Source: an uncultured Granulosicoccus sp. (GTDB taxonomy: Bacteria > Pseudomonadota > Gammaproteobacteria > Granulosicoccales > Granulosicoccaceae). From it: a stretch of 32,943 nt of DNA. The notes under the pieces are model-generated. The model was given only the letters and a program-made list of their open reading frames with translations, was not told the DNA's origin and searched no databases. How positions within the stretch are numbered: the first letter of the stretch is position 1; every line of letters starts with the position of its first letter. Shown piece after piece: positions 8,119 through 16,555 of this stretch. Position numbers and translations under genes: made by a program. Location: assembly GCA_937924505.1 (NCBI GenBank), contig CALDSR010000035.1:1-32943 (forward strand), in the 5' to 3' direction.

Positions 8119-9009
8119 TCAGTCTTTTATGGCACCCATTGTCAATCCTCTAACCAAATGGTTCTGGACCAGAAGAATGAAAATGAACCCGGGAATTATC
8201 GCTGCGGTCCCAAGTGCCGAAATGTATCCCCACTCAGATCCTGTAGAGGTTACAAAGGTTGTGATCTTTACTGGAATGGTTCTTATCGAATTAGTCAGAA
8301 ATACCGACAAAATGAATTCAGTCCATGAAAATATAAAACAAAGAACAGCGGTAGCCGCTATACCGCCTTTTATCATCGGCAGTACCACCAGATAAAAACA
8401 TTGAAATCTGGACGCCCCATCGATCATGGCTGCTTGGTCTATTTCAATGGGCACATCGTCAAAGAAGGATTTCAATATCAATAAGGCTATTGGAATATTG
8501 ATGAGCGTGTGGGCGATGATGATGCCGAAGTGCGTATCTCGAAGCCCCAGGTCGCGGAAGATAAACACCAGCGGAATGATAATGGCAATCGGAGGCAGGA
8601 AGCGTTGGGACAAGATCCAATGCATATAACCTTGCGAGCCTCTGAATTTCATTCTGGACAAGGCATAGGCTGCGAGCAAGGAAATGCTCGTCGCCAAAAA
8701 GGTGGACGAAATGGCAATAATCAAAGATGAAAGAATGGAACCACGGCCATCGTACGCACCTTCTCCGCTGGTGCCCATTCCAACGTTTGTACCGCCTACG
8801 GTATCGGATCGCTTACCACCGAGTACCGTCACCTGGTAGTTTTCAAACGTCGGCTTGAAATCAAACACGACAACTCTGTCTTTATTGAAGACCGCAGAGA
8901 TTGGCTTTATTGACGTAAGAGCGAACCAGGCAATCGGAAATATGAAAATGCTGACTATAACTATCGATACGATATAGCGCAGAATGCCTTTGGAATTCGA
9001 TGCACTCAT
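8119..9009 (-). CDS. ABC sugar/polyol importer permease, MalG/UgpE type
   Basis: This 296-residue inner-membrane protein has about six hydrophobic segments. The coupling EAA-type loop is seen as EIDQAAMIDGASRFQCF followed by YLVVLP near residues 190-215, which docks onto the ATPase. A hydrophilic periplasmic stretch rich in Gly and Thr lies near residues 60-85. The C-terminus ends in GLTMGAIKD, typical of MalG-like permeases (QKHLVRGLTLGAVK-like). The start ATG shares one base with the stop codon of the preceding permease gene (TAATG), so the two subunits are probably translationally coupled and made in equal amounts. It pairs with the 298-residue MalF-type subunit to form the translocation pore. 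Confidence 0.93.
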   Translation of the reverse strand: MSASNSKGILRYIVSIVIVSIFIFPIAWFALTSIKPISAVFNKDRVVVFDFKPTFENYQVTVLGGKRSDTVGGTNVGMGTSGEGAYDGRGSILSSLIIAISSTFLATSISLLAAYALSRMKFRGSQGYMHWILSQRFLPPIAIIIPLVFIFRDLGLRDTHFGIIIAHTLINIPIALLILKSFFDDVPIEIDQAAMIDGASRFQCFYLVVLPMIKGGIAATAVLCFIFSWTEFILSVFLTNSIRTIPVKITTFVTSTGSEWGYISALGTAAIIPGFIFILLVQNHLVRGLTMGAIKD

Positions 9010-9905
9010 TAGAATCTGACTTTAAATATTTTGATGAATAGACTGGCGGTAAGCAGTACCAGAATCAATGTAGCAAGTGCTACAGCGGACGCGTAAGGAA
9101 AGTTAGCACTCTTGAAATAAACGGTACCGGCGTAAGCGGTCAGTGTCTCTGTCGCGGTGCCGGGCCCACTATCGGTCATTACTTTCACATAATCGTAGAT
9201 TCGGAATAGATCAATTCCTCTTATCAATACCGCTAGCGCAATGATCTTTGACATCATTGGAAGTGTCAGGTGAAAAAATGACTGGATAGCGGTGGCACCA
9301 TCAATGGACGCAGCCTCGAACGGTTCTTTCGGCAACGCGCGAAGTCCAGCCAACATGATGAGCACCATAAAAGGCGTCCATTGCCAGACATCGGCCACAA
9401 TGACGCCCCATAGCGCGGTGGAACCGGTACCCAAGATCGGGTTGCTGGGTGACAATAGGTTCAAGGAATACAAGGCGTTGCTGATCACGCCAAAAGAACT
9501 GTCATACATCAAAAGAAACATCATGCCGGTGACAGCGGGCGGAACGACCAGTGGAAGCGTCATCAACGCTCGAAGCACACCAAACCCTTTCTTGTCAGAG
9601 TCGAGCAGCAATGCAATCAGTAGACCGAGCACCAACTGCAGCAACAGAGCGACAAACGCGTAGGTAAAGGTTACCTGAACAGCGTCCCACACCCTTTCAT
9701 CGGCAATGAGTTTTTTCCAATTCCACGACGGCATGAACTTTTCCAGACGCGTGGCAGGGTTGCGTTTGAAAAACGACAGCCAGAGTGAGTACAGAACGGG
9801 ATACAGACCGAAAACAATCAAAAGAGATGTCACAGGGAACAACCACGGAAGCGGGTGCTCCGAGGTCAGCCATCGAGGTAACAATGATCGTCGGGTTGTC
9901 ATCAT
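9009..9905 (-). CDS. ABC sugar/polyol importer permease, MalF/UgpA type; first gene of operon
   Basis: A 298-residue inner-membrane permease with about six transmembrane segments, the first near residues 18-44 (LFPVTSLLIVFGLYPVLYSL). The coupling loop EAASIDGATAIQSFFHLTLP lies near residues 197-216. It is the MalF-like partner of the following MalG-like protein and the first gene of the catabolic operon. There are two consecutive ATG codons at the start, and no convincing ribosome binding site precedes them. Upstream, a perfect 15-base palindrome (9935-9949) lies 30-44 bases before the start codon and is a candidate operator for the divergently encoded SorC-type regulator. Confidence 0.93.
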   Translation of the reverse strand: MMTTRRSLLPRWLTSEHPLPWLFPVTSLLIVFGLYPVLYSLWLSFFKRNPATRLEKFMPSWNWKKLIADERVWDAVQVTFTYAFVALLLQLVLGLLIALLLDSDKKGFGVLRALMTLPLVVPPAVTGMMFLLMYDSSFGVISNALYSLNLLSPSNPILGTGSTALWGVIVADVWQWTPFMVLIMLAGLRALPKEPFEAASIDGATAIQSFFHLTLPMMSKIIALAVLIRGIDLFRIYDYVKVMTDSGPGTATETLTAYAGTVYFKSANFPYASAVALATLILVLLTASLFIKIFKVRF

Positions 9906-9934
9906 TCAAAACAAGATTTGAAAATGCGACGTTC

Positions 9935-9949
9935 TGTCGAATTTCGACA
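9935..9949. promoter_or_regulatory. Perfect palindrome, candidate operator of the polyol operon
   Basis: TGTCGAA-T-TTCGACA is a perfect inverted repeat with seven-base arms around one central base. It lies in the 223-base gap between the divergent permease operon and the SorC-type regulator gene, 30-44 bases upstream of the operon's first codon. Its size and place suit a regulator half-site pair. Binding by the adjacent regulator is inferred. Confidence 0.5.
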
Positions 9950-9973
9950 CTGCCACAGCATTCAACCGATTGC

Positions 9974-10000
9974 AAGACATATGTTTTCGTTTGCTGTCAA
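9974..10000 (-). promoter_or_regulatory. Possible operon promoter (-35) with overlapping near-palindrome
   Basis: On the minus strand a perfect TTGACA lies at 10000-9995. No good -10 box follows at 16-18 bases, so if this is a promoter it is weak or activator-dependent. Where the spacer and -10 would fall there is a near-palindrome AAGACATATGTTTT (9974-9987) with a perfect eight-base core ACATATGT. A regulator bound here would cover the promoter. Confidence 0.3.
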
Positions 10001-10065
10001 TTGTATCTAGGGGTATTCTGTCAGCACTCCACCTGAATTCTTAAACCTTGGGATTGGCCGTAGTT

Positions 10066-10098
10066 GTGCAGTTATCAAAGTCAATCCAATGACTGCAC
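10066..10098. promoter_or_regulatory. Inverted repeat just upstream of the SorC-type regulator gene
   Basis: GTGCAGTTAT (10066-10075) and ATGACTGCAC (10089-10098) form ten-base arms with one mismatch (seven outer bases perfect), separated by 13 bases. It lies 31-63 bases before the regulator's preferred start codon, where an autoregulatory operator would be expected. It differs in sequence from the palindrome at 9935-9949, so the two may not bind the same protein. Confidence 0.35.
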
Positions 10099-10128
10099 CC
10101 GATTGGTACAATTTTGGTGAGTATGAGC

Positions 10129-11133
10129 ATGAGATCCTCACATGGCAGTTTGTCAGCCCCAAAAGAGCCGGTAGATCCACACGATCTGCCCACTGATGAC
10201 AAGTGGCCCGAGCAGCTAGCGGTACGTATCGCTCGCTACTATTACGAGGTTGGACTGACGCAACAGCAGATCGCTGCCCAGTTGGGCATCGGGCGTGCCC
10301 GCGTCATAAAGTTACTCGCAGAGGCTCGTGAGCGAGGCATCGTCACGATCAATATCAATTCACCCCTGGTTGAAAATCTGGACCTGGCCGACGCACTGAA
10401 AGAACGATTCAAGCTTGTCAACGCCGAAGTCTGTCTCGTGCAAGCTGACGATGAGCAACGACTGGCGAGACAGATTGGCTCTACTGCCGGTGAGTTTGTG
10501 CTGGGCCTGATCAAGAACGATATGACGATCAGTGTGGGCTGGGGTGTGACCCTCAAGGAATTGGTCATGCGCATGGAGCGACGTTCAACGAGCAACGTAT
10601 CCGTGGTGTCGTTACTGGGATCACTGACCCGCATGTCTTCAGTCGCACGCTTTGAAGCAACCACCGAAATGGCGGAGCGCCTGGGCGCGGAATGTCACTA
10701 TCTGGCGGCCCCTATTATCTGCGATTCAAAAAGTACGCGTGAACTGCTGGTATCACAACCGATGCTTCAGGAATCACATCAAATGGCGTTGTCGTCAGAC
10801 CTTGCGATCGTCAGCATTGGTGGCCTTGATAGCGCGACTATCAGGCAAGCAGGCATGATCAGCGACGAGGAATTTCATAGCGTCAAAGCCAAAGGCGCCA
10901 TCGGTAATTTTTTAGGTTTTTACATCGACAGCTCAGGAACGATCGTTGATCACCCCATCAATCAACGCATCATCGGTGTATCAGGAAAAGCGTTTGCAAC
11001 CATACCGCGACGCATCATGATCTCAGGCGGGCACAACAAGGTCGATGCATTAAGGGCCGTTTTAACTCAGGGCTGGATAACCGATATCGTCACCGATGCG
11101 CAAACTGCTTCTGCACTACTTGACCCAGCTTAG
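10129..11133 (+). CDS. SorC/DeoR-type transcriptional regulator of the polyol locus (EryD-like)
   Basis: The protein (334 residues from the chosen start) has an N-terminal helix-turn-helix near residues 42-64 (GLTQQQIAAQLGIGRARVIKLL), then a long sugar-phosphate-binding domain of the SorC family: SVGWGVTLKELV, LLGSLTRMS, LAAPIICDSK, AIVSIGGLD, GAIGNFLGFYID and GVSGKAF. SorC-family regulators such as EryD, SorC and DeoR sense phosphorylated intermediates of the pathway they control. This one is divergent from the polyol operon and almost certainly regulates it. ATG 10129 is preferred because GGTGAG ends seven bases upstream. In-frame alternatives are TTG 10114, GTG 10117 and ATG 10123. The 3' end faces the convergent zinc dehydrogenase gene, with a 97-base gap that holds no clear terminator. 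Confidence 0.92.
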   Translation: MRSSHGSLSAPKEPVDPHDLPTDDKWPEQLAVRIARYYYEVGLTQQQIAAQLGIGRARVIKLLAEARERGIVTININSPLVENLDLADALKERFKLVNAEVCLVQADDEQRLARQIGSTAGEFVLGLIKNDMTISVGWGVTLKELVMRMERRSTSNVSVVSLLGSLTRMSSVARFEATTEMAERLGAECHYLAAPIICDSKSTRELLVSQPMLQESHQMALSSDLAIVSIGGLDSATIRQAGMISDEEFHSVKAKGAIGNFLGFYIDSSGTIVDHPINQRIIGVSGKAFATIPRRIMISGGHNKVDALRAVLTQGWITDIVTDAQTASALLDPA

Positions 11134-11230
11134 TTCAGCTTAAAACTACCTGTTCCATTAACAATGCATAAGCTTGACCGGCTCTATCATCGTTTCAGTC
11201 GGTGTATCACGCGCCAGAAAATTCAGCGAT

Positions 11231-12268
11231 TTAACACAGCCCTGCCGGATATACCATGCTCTTGATCAAGCCGTCTGCTTCTGCGGCCTGAAGGCTGAAT
11301 GCCTTTGGAGAATCAGACAGTGAAAATCGATGTGTGATCAGATCATCCACATTCACCCTCTGCTCGTCGACAAGGGTAATAGCTCTGCTGTAGACATCTC
11401 CCATTCGCCTTGAGAAGCGCAAGTCAAGACCACGCCGTCTGGCATCAGCAGCCGAGATCGATGAATAAGTGTCACCATCAGGGATACCCACCAAAACAAC
11501 GCGACCACCGATTGCAGCAGCATTGATGGAGTCGGGCATTCCATCAGGCGAATTAGTGGCTTCGATGACCAGATCACAGCCTCTGTTATGTGTGCATTTC
11601 AGGACTGTGGATAAGTCGGTCCCAGCGTCGTGAGCGCCGAATTCAAGCGCTTTTTTGGCACGGTGAGCTTGGGGATCAACAGCAATGATGTGCTGACAGC
11701 CAGACAACGAAAGCAGCTGAAGTATTCCCAAGCCAATGCCGCCGCAACCAATGACAGCAACAGTCTCCATCAATCTGGGTTTGGCCAGATCCAGAGCGTG
11801 GATACAGACGCCCAGTGGCTCCAGCATGGCAGCCTGATCCGCTGACATTTTTTTGGGGATTTTCACAAGACTGGAAACCGGAACCGATAACGAAGGGGTC
11901 ATCGCACCATTGTGCGGTGGTGCGCCAATAAATCGAACATGGGGGCACAAGTTATGGTAACCCTGAGCACACCACTCGCACTCGTGGCAGGGGGTTGCCG
12001 GGTCAACGGCGACGAGTTCTCCAGCATCAAGTCCCAAAGAAGGCACATCTCGGCTAAGGATGGCACTGAACTCATGCCCCGGAACAAAGGGCGAATTGAT
12101 GACAGCGCAACCAATGACACCGTCCTTGTAGTAATGTAAATCGCTTCCACACACACCGACTGCAGCGACATTTACCATCACCTCCGTCTCAGAAGGATTG
12201 GCAGGACTGTAACCACCGACCCTCACATCACCGGCACCGTGAATGAACAATGCTGTGTTAGCTGCCAC
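11231..12268 (-). CDS. Zinc-dependent alcohol dehydrogenase, sorbitol/xylitol (L-iditol 2-dehydrogenase) type
   Basis: A 345-residue medium-chain dehydrogenase. Catalytic-zinc ligands are seen as Cys40 (VGVCGSDLHYY), His65 and Glu66 (PGHEFS). The structural-zinc cysteines are Cys94, 97, 100 and 108. The Rossmann motif is VIGCGGIGLG. The GSDLHYY signature and length fit polyol dehydrogenases that oxidise sorbitol, xylitol or L-iditol to a ketose with NAD. The GTG start is supported by AAGGA seven bases upstream. The gene is convergent with the regulator gene and separate from the main operon, so it has its own promoter and may serve a non-phosphorylated entry route, with the resulting ketose passed to the FGGY kinase. 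Threonine or butanediol dehydrogenases of the same family are the main alternatives. Confidence 0.88.
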   Translation of the reverse strand: MAANTALFIHGAGDVRVGGYSPANPSETEVMVNVAAVGVCGSDLHYYKDGVIGCAVINSPFVPGHEFSAILSRDVPSLGLDAGELVAVDPATPCHECEWCAQGYHNLCPHVRFIGAPPHNGAMTPSLSVPVSSLVKIPKKMSADQAAMLEPLGVCIHALDLAKPRLMETVAVIGCGGIGLGILQLLSLSGCQHIIAVDPQAHRAKKALEFGAHDAGTDLSTVLKCTHNRGCDLVIEATNSPDGMPDSINAAAIGGRVVLVGIPDGDTYSSISAADARRRGLDLRFSRRMGDVYSRAITLVDEQRVNVDDLITHRFSLSDSPKAFSLQAAEADGLIKSMVYPAGLC

Positions 12269-12763
12269 TTGATAATCCTTGATTTATTTCGAACCAAAAG
12301 TACGTTTCGAGTATCAACCCATTGAACCGGAAACATTTCTCACTACTCACTGGGAAATCCTGCAATGTCATTTAGCACAAAAACGGGCGAAAAATCAGCC
12401 TCGATGCGATCGTCGTTTCCACAGTCAAAATACAAAGCACGCATAGTATCGGGTCAACACAGGTCCCGAATTGCCCAGGCTACTGCCTAACGCATTATGG
12501 CAAAGCAAGCGGAAAACTCGTCGACTACACTTGCCTCACCAACTATTGATACACAGAACCCTCTAACTCGCACGACCAGTTTCTTCACTCAAGTTCGGCA
12601 GCACTTTATTTCAAATGCATAAATACAGACTATCCGTTTGATTCCGCCCACAAAATACATAAACATCAAACTTTCGTAGTATCGTATGCATATCTTGGTA
12701 TCAACCATCTCAATTTTCAGGGTTCACGACGCCCTGGACCGCTTGTTGTAAAGGTTACGTCGG
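12269..12763. other. 495-base intergenic region between divergent genes
   Basis: This separates the zinc dehydrogenase gene (minus) from the ABC-like gene (plus) and must hold both promoters. I see no RNA gene, strong hairpin or convincing sigma70 promoter pair. Only short open frames occur, the best being 41 codons at 12365-12490 without a good ribosome binding site. A weak five-base-arm dyad (CAGGG/CCCTG, about 12718-12736) lies shortly before the ABC gene. AT-rich tracts are frequent between about 12590 and 12700. Confidence 0.5.
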
Positions 12764-15700
12764 ATGGAAAACGGTTTATTCGCCTATATTCTCAAATATA
12801 GCAAGCGCCAGCAGATAATCCTTATTCTACTGACGTTGGTGTCGTTTCCGTTTTACTACCTTAGCCTTGATCTGCCAAAAACCATCGTAAACGAGGCGAT
12901 CAGTGGCACTGATTTCCCCATCGATATTACTTTCGATATTGCTGGGCGCAGCCTGAATTTTGGTGAGTACGAGCAAGTCCCCTACCTGATTCTCCTGTGC
13001 TTTTTATTCCTGTTGCTGGTGTTAATCAACAGCGGCATCAAGCTGGTTATCAATATCTACCGTGGCGTCATGGGCGAGCGAATGCTAAGGCGCTTGAGAC
13101 TACAGCTCATCGGGAGAATCATGAAATTCCCACTCGCCCGATTTCGCAAAACAAGCCAGGGCGAACTTGTTTCGATGGTCAATCAGGAAACAGAGCCATT
13201 GGGTGGGTTTATCGGTGAAGCGATCTCATTGCCACTTTATCAAGGCGGTTTACTGCTGACCATCCTGATCTTTATGTTCATTCAGGATTGGAAGCTCGGG
13301 CTGGCAGCGATCGCGCTGTACCCGATACAAGCCTGGCTGATTCCAAAACTGCAAAGACAGGTAAATCTACTCAACCAGCAACGCACGATGCGCATGCGAA
13401 AACTTGCAGAGAATCTGGGCGAAATAGTTTCAGGCATCAATGAAATACACGTCAATGACAACAGTCATTTCTTCAAAGACCACTTCTCCAAACTGCTCGG
13501 CAGAATATTTAATATCCGTGTTCAAATTTACAAAAAGAAATATCTGATTAAATTTCTGAACAATGCGATTGCGCAATTAACACCCTTTTTGTTTTTTTTG
13601 ATCGGTGGCCTGTTGGTCATCCGAGGCGATTTGTCAATAGGAGCGCTTGTCGCTGCCCTCGCCGCTTACAAAGATCTATCTCCGCCGTGGAAGGAACTTC
13701 TCAGCTGGTACCAAGGCCAAGCCGATGCTCGATTGAAATTCACGATACTGACCGAACAATTCAGAATCAACGATAAAGCCGCAAAAGAAAACAAGACTGA
13801 CACGGAACTCGACCCAAAATCCTGGCTGGCAGATCTGACTAAATCACCTATCGTCGCGAACAATGTCAGCCTTGTTCGTCATGACGGCGTTGAAGAACTC
13901 AGTAACGTTTCCTTATCCGTTAGCTCTGGTGAGTGGATCAGCTTTCTAGGTGCGGGTAATAGCGGCAAGAACGGACTCGCACATCTGTTTGCCCGACTTG
14001 TGAATCCGCGCAGTGGAAAATTGCTGATGGCTGATCGTGATGTCACCAGCATCTCTGAATCCGCGACGGGTCGCGCCGTTGGCTATGTCGGACATGACTC
14101 CTACCTCTTCTCAACATCGATACGCGAGAATATATTGCTGAGTCTCAAGTATCAGCCTCACGGCGCGACAATCGCTGACTATAAACGAGACGATACTATC
14201 CATTTCAATGGCTGGGAAAAAGAAGCACGCCTGTCAGGGAACAGTGAAATCCGACACGATGCTGACTGGGTTGACTATTCTGCTGTGGGCGTGTCCGACC
14301 ACACGCAACTTACCAACATACTCGGTAATATCCTGCAAACCGTTGGGCTCGACGACGAGTTGGTGCGATACGCATTGACCCGCACCATTGATCCCATTGA
14401 CTATTCACACATCACTGAACGCATTGTCGAAGCTCGCGCCTTGTTCAAAGAAAAGTTGGCCGAAAAAGGGCTTGAATCACTGGTTGAGTTCCTGGATTCC
14501 AATGCGATTAATGAAAATGCGTCATTGGCAGAAAACATCCTGTTTGGTGCTTCAAACAGTGACATGTTCTCAGTGGAAGGTCTCACGGAACACCCTGTTC
14601 TGAGAGCATTGCTTGACGAGTTAGCGTTAACCAAGCCACTTGACGATGCAGCGATCAGCACCGCTACCACCATGATCGAACTTTTTTCCGACTTTCCGCC
14701 AGGTCACGAATTCTTCGAAAGGTACAGTTTTATTGATGCCGACAATCTGGTTCATCTAAAACGCATCATGGGCCTGATAAGCAACAATACAACCATTGAT
14801 GAGTTGAGCATAGATGACAGGAAACTCATTCGGTCGTTGCCATACAAACTCGTCAACGGACGCCACAGAATTGGCGTGCTAAATGAAATCGACAAAGAGA
14901 GCGTTTTAACATTAAGACATAAATTTGCACAGAAACTCGATGCAAGCTCACGTTCAGAAATTGAATTTTTTTCCGCTGAAAAATACATTGCGCTTACGCC
15001 TATCGTCGAAAACATAATATTCGGACGAATCGTATACGGTCGATTGGGCGCAGAAGAAAAGGTATACAGCTTAATCGTAGAGGTATTGCAGGAACTGGAT
15101 ATGATGTCTCCTATTCTGGAGATTGGACTGTCCGCTTCAGCGGGTTTAGGAGGAAGCCTTCTCTCCGTTTCTCAGCAACAGAAGATCATTCTTGCCCGTG
15201 GTCTTATCAAAAATCCCGCCATTCTGGTTATCAATGAAGGGCTAAGTTCACTCGATACCGTTGAGATTGAAACCATTTTTGCGAATCTAAAAATAAATTA
15301 CCCGGAACTGCGTGTAATTTGGGTTGATAGCCAGCCTACATTCACGGAGTGGTTCGATCGTCTGGTACATCTTAGTGAAGGCAAGGTAGCCAGCATCGAG
15401 GAAGTATCAAAAGGAGACGGAGAAGAAAATAAGGAAGAATCCAGGGCAGAAAACATACAGATTCGAAAAGCGAATTCTGTTGGCGATAGTGAAAAACTCA
15501 CGCTTCTGAATGGAATACCATTGTTTCGTTTTCTGGACACACCAAATTTACGGATATTGTCCGAGAATTGCGACACCCTGGACATCCCAAAAGGACAACG
15601 CGTCTTCTCACAAGGTGACTCAGGTGATGCCTTGTATATCATTGTGGATGGCAAAGCCAAGATCTTGATTTCAAGTGGTGAAGACGAACAAACCGTCAGA

Positions 15701-15925
15701 GAATGCGGTGCGAATGAGTCGATCGGAGAGCTCGCGCTTATTTCTGATCAACCGCGCTCTGCAACAGTGGTAGCCGCGACTGATCTTGCGCTACTACGCT
15801 TGAAAAGAGACATTTTTATTGATCTTGTACGCACAAATGGTGAGATCGGGTATCAGATATTGCAAGTTGTCATCAAACGCTTCCATGATATCAATCAAAA
15901 TCCAACCACACGAAACCAGGCTTGA
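12764..15925 (+). CDS. ABC-exporter-like membrane protein with degenerate, interrupted ATPase domain and C-terminal cyclic-nucleotide-binding domain
   Basis: The order of domains is: ABC-exporter membrane domain (about 15-330, hydrophobic segments near 17-35, 73-95, 155-195 and 265-287); the first part of a nucleotide-binding domain (365-460); an insertion of about 340 residues (roughly 456-795); the rest of the nucleotide-binding domain (795-875); an acidic linker (880-905); and a cNMP-binding domain (915-1040). Catalytic motifs are altered throughout. Walker A is GAGNSGKNG (396-404; Asn for Ser/Thr after Lys402), the Q-loop Gln is His444, the signature is LSVSQ (800-804), Walker B is LVINEG (Asn824 for Asp, Glu825 kept), and the H-loop region reads VDSQ. 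The cNMP domain keeps the GEL (988-990) and RSA (998-1000) phosphate-cassette residues. I believe similar long proteins occur in other Proteobacteria, but I know of no assigned function. AAAGG precedes the ATG. It probably forms an operon with the next gene. Confidence 0.88.
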   Translation: MENGLFAYILKYSKRQQIILILLTLVSFPFYYLSLDLPKTIVNEAISGTDFPIDITFDIAGRSLNFGEYEQVPYLILLCFLFLLLVLINSGIKLVINIYRGVMGERMLRRLRLQLIGRIMKFPLARFRKTSQGELVSMVNQETEPLGGFIGEAISLPLYQGGLLLTILIFMFIQDWKLGLAAIALYPIQAWLIPKLQRQVNLLNQQRTMRMRKLAENLGEIVSGINEIHVNDNSHFFKDHFSKLLGRIFNIRVQIYKKKYLIKFLNNAIAQLTPFLFFLIGGLLVIRGDLSIGALVAALAAYKDLSPPWKELLSWYQGQADARLKFTILTEQFRINDKAAKENKTDTELDPKSWLADLTKSPIVANNVSLVRHDGVEELSNVSLSVSSGEWISFLGAGNSGKNGLAHLFARLVNPRSGKLLMADRDVTSISESATGRAVGYVGHDSYLFSTSIRENILLSLKYQPHGATIADYKRDDTIHFNGWEKEARLSGNSEIRHDADWVDYSAVGVSDHTQLTNILGNILQTVGLDDELVRYALTRTIDPIDYSHITERIVEARALFKEKLAEKGLESLVEFLDSNAINENASLAENILFGASNSDMFSVEGLTEHPVLRALLDELALTKPLDDAAISTATTMIELFSDFPPGHEFFERYSFIDADNLVHLKRIMGLISNNTTIDELSIDDRKLIRSLPYKLVNGRHRIGVLNEIDKESVLTLRHKFAQKLDASSRSEIEFFSAEKYIALTPIVENIIFGRIVYGRLGAEEKVYSLIVEVLQELDMMSPILEIGLSASAGLGGSLLSVSQQQKIILARGLIKNPAILVINEGLSSLDTVEIETIFANLKINYPELRVIWVDSQPTFTEWFDRLVHLSEGKVASIEEVSKGDGEENKEESRAENIQIRKANSVGDSEKLTLLNGIPLFRFLDTPNLRILSENCDTLDIPKGQRVFSQGDSGDALYIIVDGKAKILISSGEDEQTVRECGANESIGELALISDQPRSATVVAATDLALLRLKRDIFIDLVRTNGEIGYQILQVVIKRFHDINQNPTTRNQA

Positions 15926-15991
15926 GCATTGGCAGCAAAAACCGTGAATTTCCGACCACTGAAAAAACCAACCGATAAAGGAGTGTAGGTT

Positions 15992-16462
15992 TTGTCCATT
16001 AATGACGAGTACACACTTCTAAGCAACATCGACCTGTTTGAGCATCTTGAGCCGGTTGAGCTGAAACGGTTGATTTTTGTCAGCCAACGCTACCAACTGA
16101 ATTCAGGAGAGTATCTGTTTCGACAGGGTGATGCTGCAGACAAGGTCTTTGGTATTCTGGAAGGTGAGTTTTCAATTCTGTTGGAATCTGAAAGTGGTGA
16201 AATCATTATTGCTCGTGAGGGTCGCGGCAAATTGATTGGCGAAATGGCCGCTATCTCAGGTGAAGTTCGCAGCGCGTCCATTCGTGCTGAAGGCAAGTGC
16301 GAAGTGATTGGCTTTGAGAGAGAATTATTCGTGAGTACCATTATCAACAGCCCGAAAACCGCATTGAAAATGCTGAAATTGCTCTCGCAGCGAATCTCCA
16401 AGGTTGATGAACAAGTGGCACAATTGCTCAGTACGAATATTCAATCTAAGTCAGATTTATAA
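15992..16462 (+). CDS. Stand-alone cyclic-nucleotide-binding domain protein
   Basis: This 156-residue cytoplasmic protein consists of a single cNMP-binding (Crp/EF-Pc-like) beta-barrel. LFRQGDAADKVFGILEGEF lies near 42-60, and the phosphate-binding cassette IGEMAAISGEVRSAS spans 82-96 (Glu84, Arg93). A C-terminal helix follows. There is no DNA-binding helix-turn-helix, so it is not a CRP-type regulator. The start is TTG, fixed by AAGGAG at 15978-15983, eight bases upstream. It lies 66 bases after the ABC-like gene, whose C-terminus carries a similar domain, so the two products may respond to the same nucleotide or form a hetero-complex. The role is not known. Confidence 0.85.
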   Translation: MSINDEYTLLSNIDLFEHLEPVELKRLIFVSQRYQLNSGEYLFRQGDAADKVFGILEGEFSILLESESGEIIIAREGRGKLIGEMAAISGEVRSASIRAEGKCEVIGFERELFVSTIINSPKTALKMLKLLSQRISKVDEQVAQLLSTNIQSKSDL

Positions 16463-16555
16463 GGGAACTTGGCCTTGACCGTTTTCGTGGCAATTGACGG
16501 TATTCGTGATCTGAAACGCCAATGTTATACTCGGCAGGTTTCGACACGAGCCTGA

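Noticed and set aside
12365..12490. A 41-codon open frame in the long intergenic region
   Set aside because: It has no convincing ribosome binding site, its composition is Ser/Arg/Lys-rich without recognisable features, and frames of this size are expected by chance.
16478..16501. ACCGT...ACGGT inverted repeat after the cNMP-binding gene as a terminator
   Set aside because: Only five-base arms with a 14-base loop and no U-run; too weak to support.
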